Part shown: in pieces, positions 62,463 to 64,000 of the stretch
Layout of the letters: each line of letters starts with the position of its first letter
Position numbering within the stretch: the first letter of the stretch is position 1
Assembly (NCBI GenBank): GCA_963745675.1
Contig: CAVUYM010000012.1
Span: forward strand, 330,558-394,557
DNA: 64,000 nucleotides
Origin: JAUIIK01 sp963745675
Lineage (GTDB): Bacteria; Chloroflexota; Chloroflexia; Thermomicrobiales; CFX8
Direction: 5' to 3'
Notes under the pieces: model-generated
Told to the model about the DNA's origin: nothing
Database searches by the model: none
What the model saw: only the letters and a program-made list of their open reading frames with translations
Position numbers and translations under genes: made by a program

Positions 62463-63521
62463 GCCATTTTGCCGAGAGCCCAGGTCTCGACGGAATATCC
62501 ATCGAGAGATAGCGCTCGCCGACTGGGGTTCGAGCTGGCAACCCCCACCAGAAATCTACGATGAACTTACGGTTTTGTCACAACGTGTCACGGTTGCCAT
62601 CATTGATTCCGGTTTTGATTTGACGCATCCAGCACTGAATTACGTCGAGCAGGCGCGACACTTCAATGCTGATTCGTACGTTCTGCGAAGATTGGTCAGT
62701 CCCTGGGCGGAGAATGCACCATCAACGAGATATTTTGCAGGCCCCTCGCGGGTAGCTCATGGGACAGCCGTAGCTGGGATTGTGGCATCTCGACGATTCT
62801 ACATAACTGAAAGATCTCAATGGTATTCTGGGATCCTCCCCCTGGAGCGCACATCATTCCAATTCGCGTTGGCCGCCGGCCGTCCGCAATTGAGGCAGCA
62901 CTCGCTATTCAGTGGGCAGTACGATCTAGGGCTTCCATCATCAACATGAGTTTCTCGGTAAACCGCACAGCGGAAATGGACAGGGCAATAGAACGTGCCT
63001 GGAGTAAGGGCGTCTTCCTATGTGCGGCTGCAGGGAACTACAATGCTCGTTCGCGATCAACGACCGTCGCATATCCGGCCTCCCACCCTCTGGTGATAGC
63101 CGTTGGTGCGATTGATCGGCAAGGGAAGCGCAAATCAGTCAAATCACCGGTGCGTAATGACTGGGGAAGTCGCTATGGCAGAGGGTTGGACGTGGTCGCA
63201 TCTGGAATCAACGTGCCAACACTCAACAAGCGAGACGCATTTGGATATGTCCCGGGGGAACTCCTTTCTGACAACGATGGGAACATCGGTTGCCTGTCCA
63301 CAGATAAGCGGACTAGCAGCGCTAGGGCTAGCGTTGTTTCCAAGCACAACAAACTTGAGTTTGAGACGGGCAATTGAAGGGGGGTGCGATAAACTGCCCG
63401 GCTATAGGTTTTCCGCAGTTCCGCAAGATTTAGGCCTTGGAATTCCGAGGTGGGTTACGGACAGATCAACGTAGCGACCACGTTCCGAATACTCTCAGCT
63501 TTGGCAAAGGCAGGAATCTGA
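62459..63521 (+). pseudogene. Subtilase (S8 serine peptidase), frameshifted
   Basis: GTG 62459 overlaps the stop of the regulator (GTGA). The frames in turn read ALADWGSSWQPPPEIYDELT, VTVAIIDSGFDLTHPALN (catalytic Asp), SRVAHGTAVAGIVASR (catalytic His), then PGAHIIPIRVGRRPSAIEAA, ASIINMSFSVNRTAEMDRAI, FLCAAAGNYNARS (oxyanion Asn), YPASHPLVIAVGAIDRQGK, GTSVACPQISGLAALGLALF (catalytic Ser) and VGYGQINVATTFRI. All triad residues are present. Breaks fall near 62507, 62810, 63140, 63260 and 63430. No signal peptide is evident, so it may act inside the cell. The overlap suggests it works with the BTAD regulator. Confidence 0.78.
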
Positions 63522-63542
63522 ACAACAGAGAAAGGGAAGGAA

Positions 63543-63992
63543 ATGACTCTTGTCCCACGGGAATACGATCTCCCCGCTCGCTCGGAGCGAGAAAGATCCA
63601 GACAATTTCAGGACTCCTTTTAGGGGGCTACGATACTACCACCATCAATCCCTTGACATGGGGGCTAGAGAGGTAGACGAGACAGCCTTCACGGACGAAC
63701 TCCACTCCAAATTATCGGACGATTACTGGGCTGCAGCCGGCAAGGCAATGGGGGCGGTCATTCTCGCAACCGCCAACGCGGCATGGAACTTCGTAGTGGC
63801 TCAAACGACCGCGCACCCGGATGATTGGCGATTGGGGGGGGTAAAATTACTGACCTCCGTCGATCCCGGCTTTACATGAACACGGATCTCACAGAGTGGA
63901 TCGAGTTTCAGATCGTGATGCCGTTCATCTCTCGTTCGACGAGGACAACGACCGGTCTCCACTGGATTCACAAGCGTCTGGCTGCGCTCTGA
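63543..63992 (+). pseudogene. Unknown gene at the window edge, frameshifted
   Basis: ATG 63543 (GGAAGG upstream) starts MTLVPREYDLPARSERERSR. The frame shifts near 63620, continuing DETAFTDELHSKLSDDYWAA, then AVILATANAAWNFVVAQTTA, and again at a run of eight G at about 63834-63841, after which TDLTEWIEFQIVMPFISRST and WIHKRLAAL end at a TGA. About 147 residues in all. I do not recognise a family. It lies 21 bases after the subtilase and is probably co-transcribed with it. Confidence 0.5.
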
Positions 63993-64000
63993 AGCAACCA

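Noticed and set aside
1..64000. CRISPR array
   Set aside because: No set of regularly spaced identical repeats with unique spacers was seen. The only regular repeats are the short 11-bp operator arrays and protein-coding repeats at 48100-48310.

Overview
The window looks like a piece of a bacterial chromosome from the phylum Chloroflexota, most likely near the Thermomicrobia/Sphaerobacter group. The reasons are the high GC, the secreted GerMN-type protein, BTAD- and MalT-type regulators, DUF3309-like micro-membrane proteins, Tat lipoproteins with Met/acidic linkers, and a mosaic of short operons on both strands. This placement is inference from gene content; no rRNA or marker gene is present. 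Many otherwise well conserved genes are split by single-base frameshifts, at least twenty in all and densest at the right end (59-64 kb). This looks more like uncorrected indel errors, or a low-coverage contig end, than like true decay.

Layout. 0-5.6 kb: an ABC-F ATPase, a membrane PAS-GGDEF-EAL protein and an IS630-type transposase remnant. 5.9-8.9 kb: two cation/proton antiporters. 9.3-12.7 kb: a two-gene YhaN/YhaO (SbcC/SbcD-like) operon in which both proteins lack key catalytic residues. 12.9-19 kb: a secreted GerMN protein, an M28-type peptidase with an altered motif, and a SulP transporter plus tandem UspA operon. 19.2-25.4 kb: a MalT-like LuxR regulator, a peptidase E and an ABC-2-type exporter. 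25.5-32.5 kb: a broken amidohydrolase, a K+ channel, a set of very small membrane or PRC-barrel proteins (one only 23 residues), a GNAT protein, a REC-LuxR-GAF regulator, a DUF3309 peptide and an MgtC-like protein.

33.3-38.1 kb holds a coherent regulon: a YceI-like protein, a histidine kinase/OmpR-type regulator pair, a small exported protein and a membrane diguanylate cyclase. All are on the minus strand. Each is preceded by a direct repeat of CTGAGA/CTGTGA-type half-sites spaced exactly 11 bp apart, which is the spacing expected of an OmpR-family regulator. 38.3-42.4 kb: a sugar epimerase/dehydrogenase, a DUF6282 protein, and a Phd/PIN toxin-antitoxin module lying between an intact HMG-CoA-lyase-like gene and the remnant 3' end of a diverged second copy.

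42.5-49 kb holds a redox and sensing cluster: a CxxCH haem protein diverges from an operon encoding two small exported proteins, ApbE (flavin transferase), a ferric-reductase-like haem b membrane protein and a second OmpR/kinase pair. The divergent promoter carries opposed pairs of 11-bp-spaced repeats. A Tat lipoprotein follows, with a five-unit 11-bp repeat upstream. 49-58 kb: a J-domain coiled-coil protein, a TPP enzyme overlapping a VWA protein, a GAF-GGDEF protein, a selenocysteine tRNA (selC), an HD hydrolase and an alpha/beta hydrolase. 58.2-64 kb: a hypothetical gene, then a heavily frameshifted BTAD-AAA-TPR regulator, a subtilase and an unknown gene.
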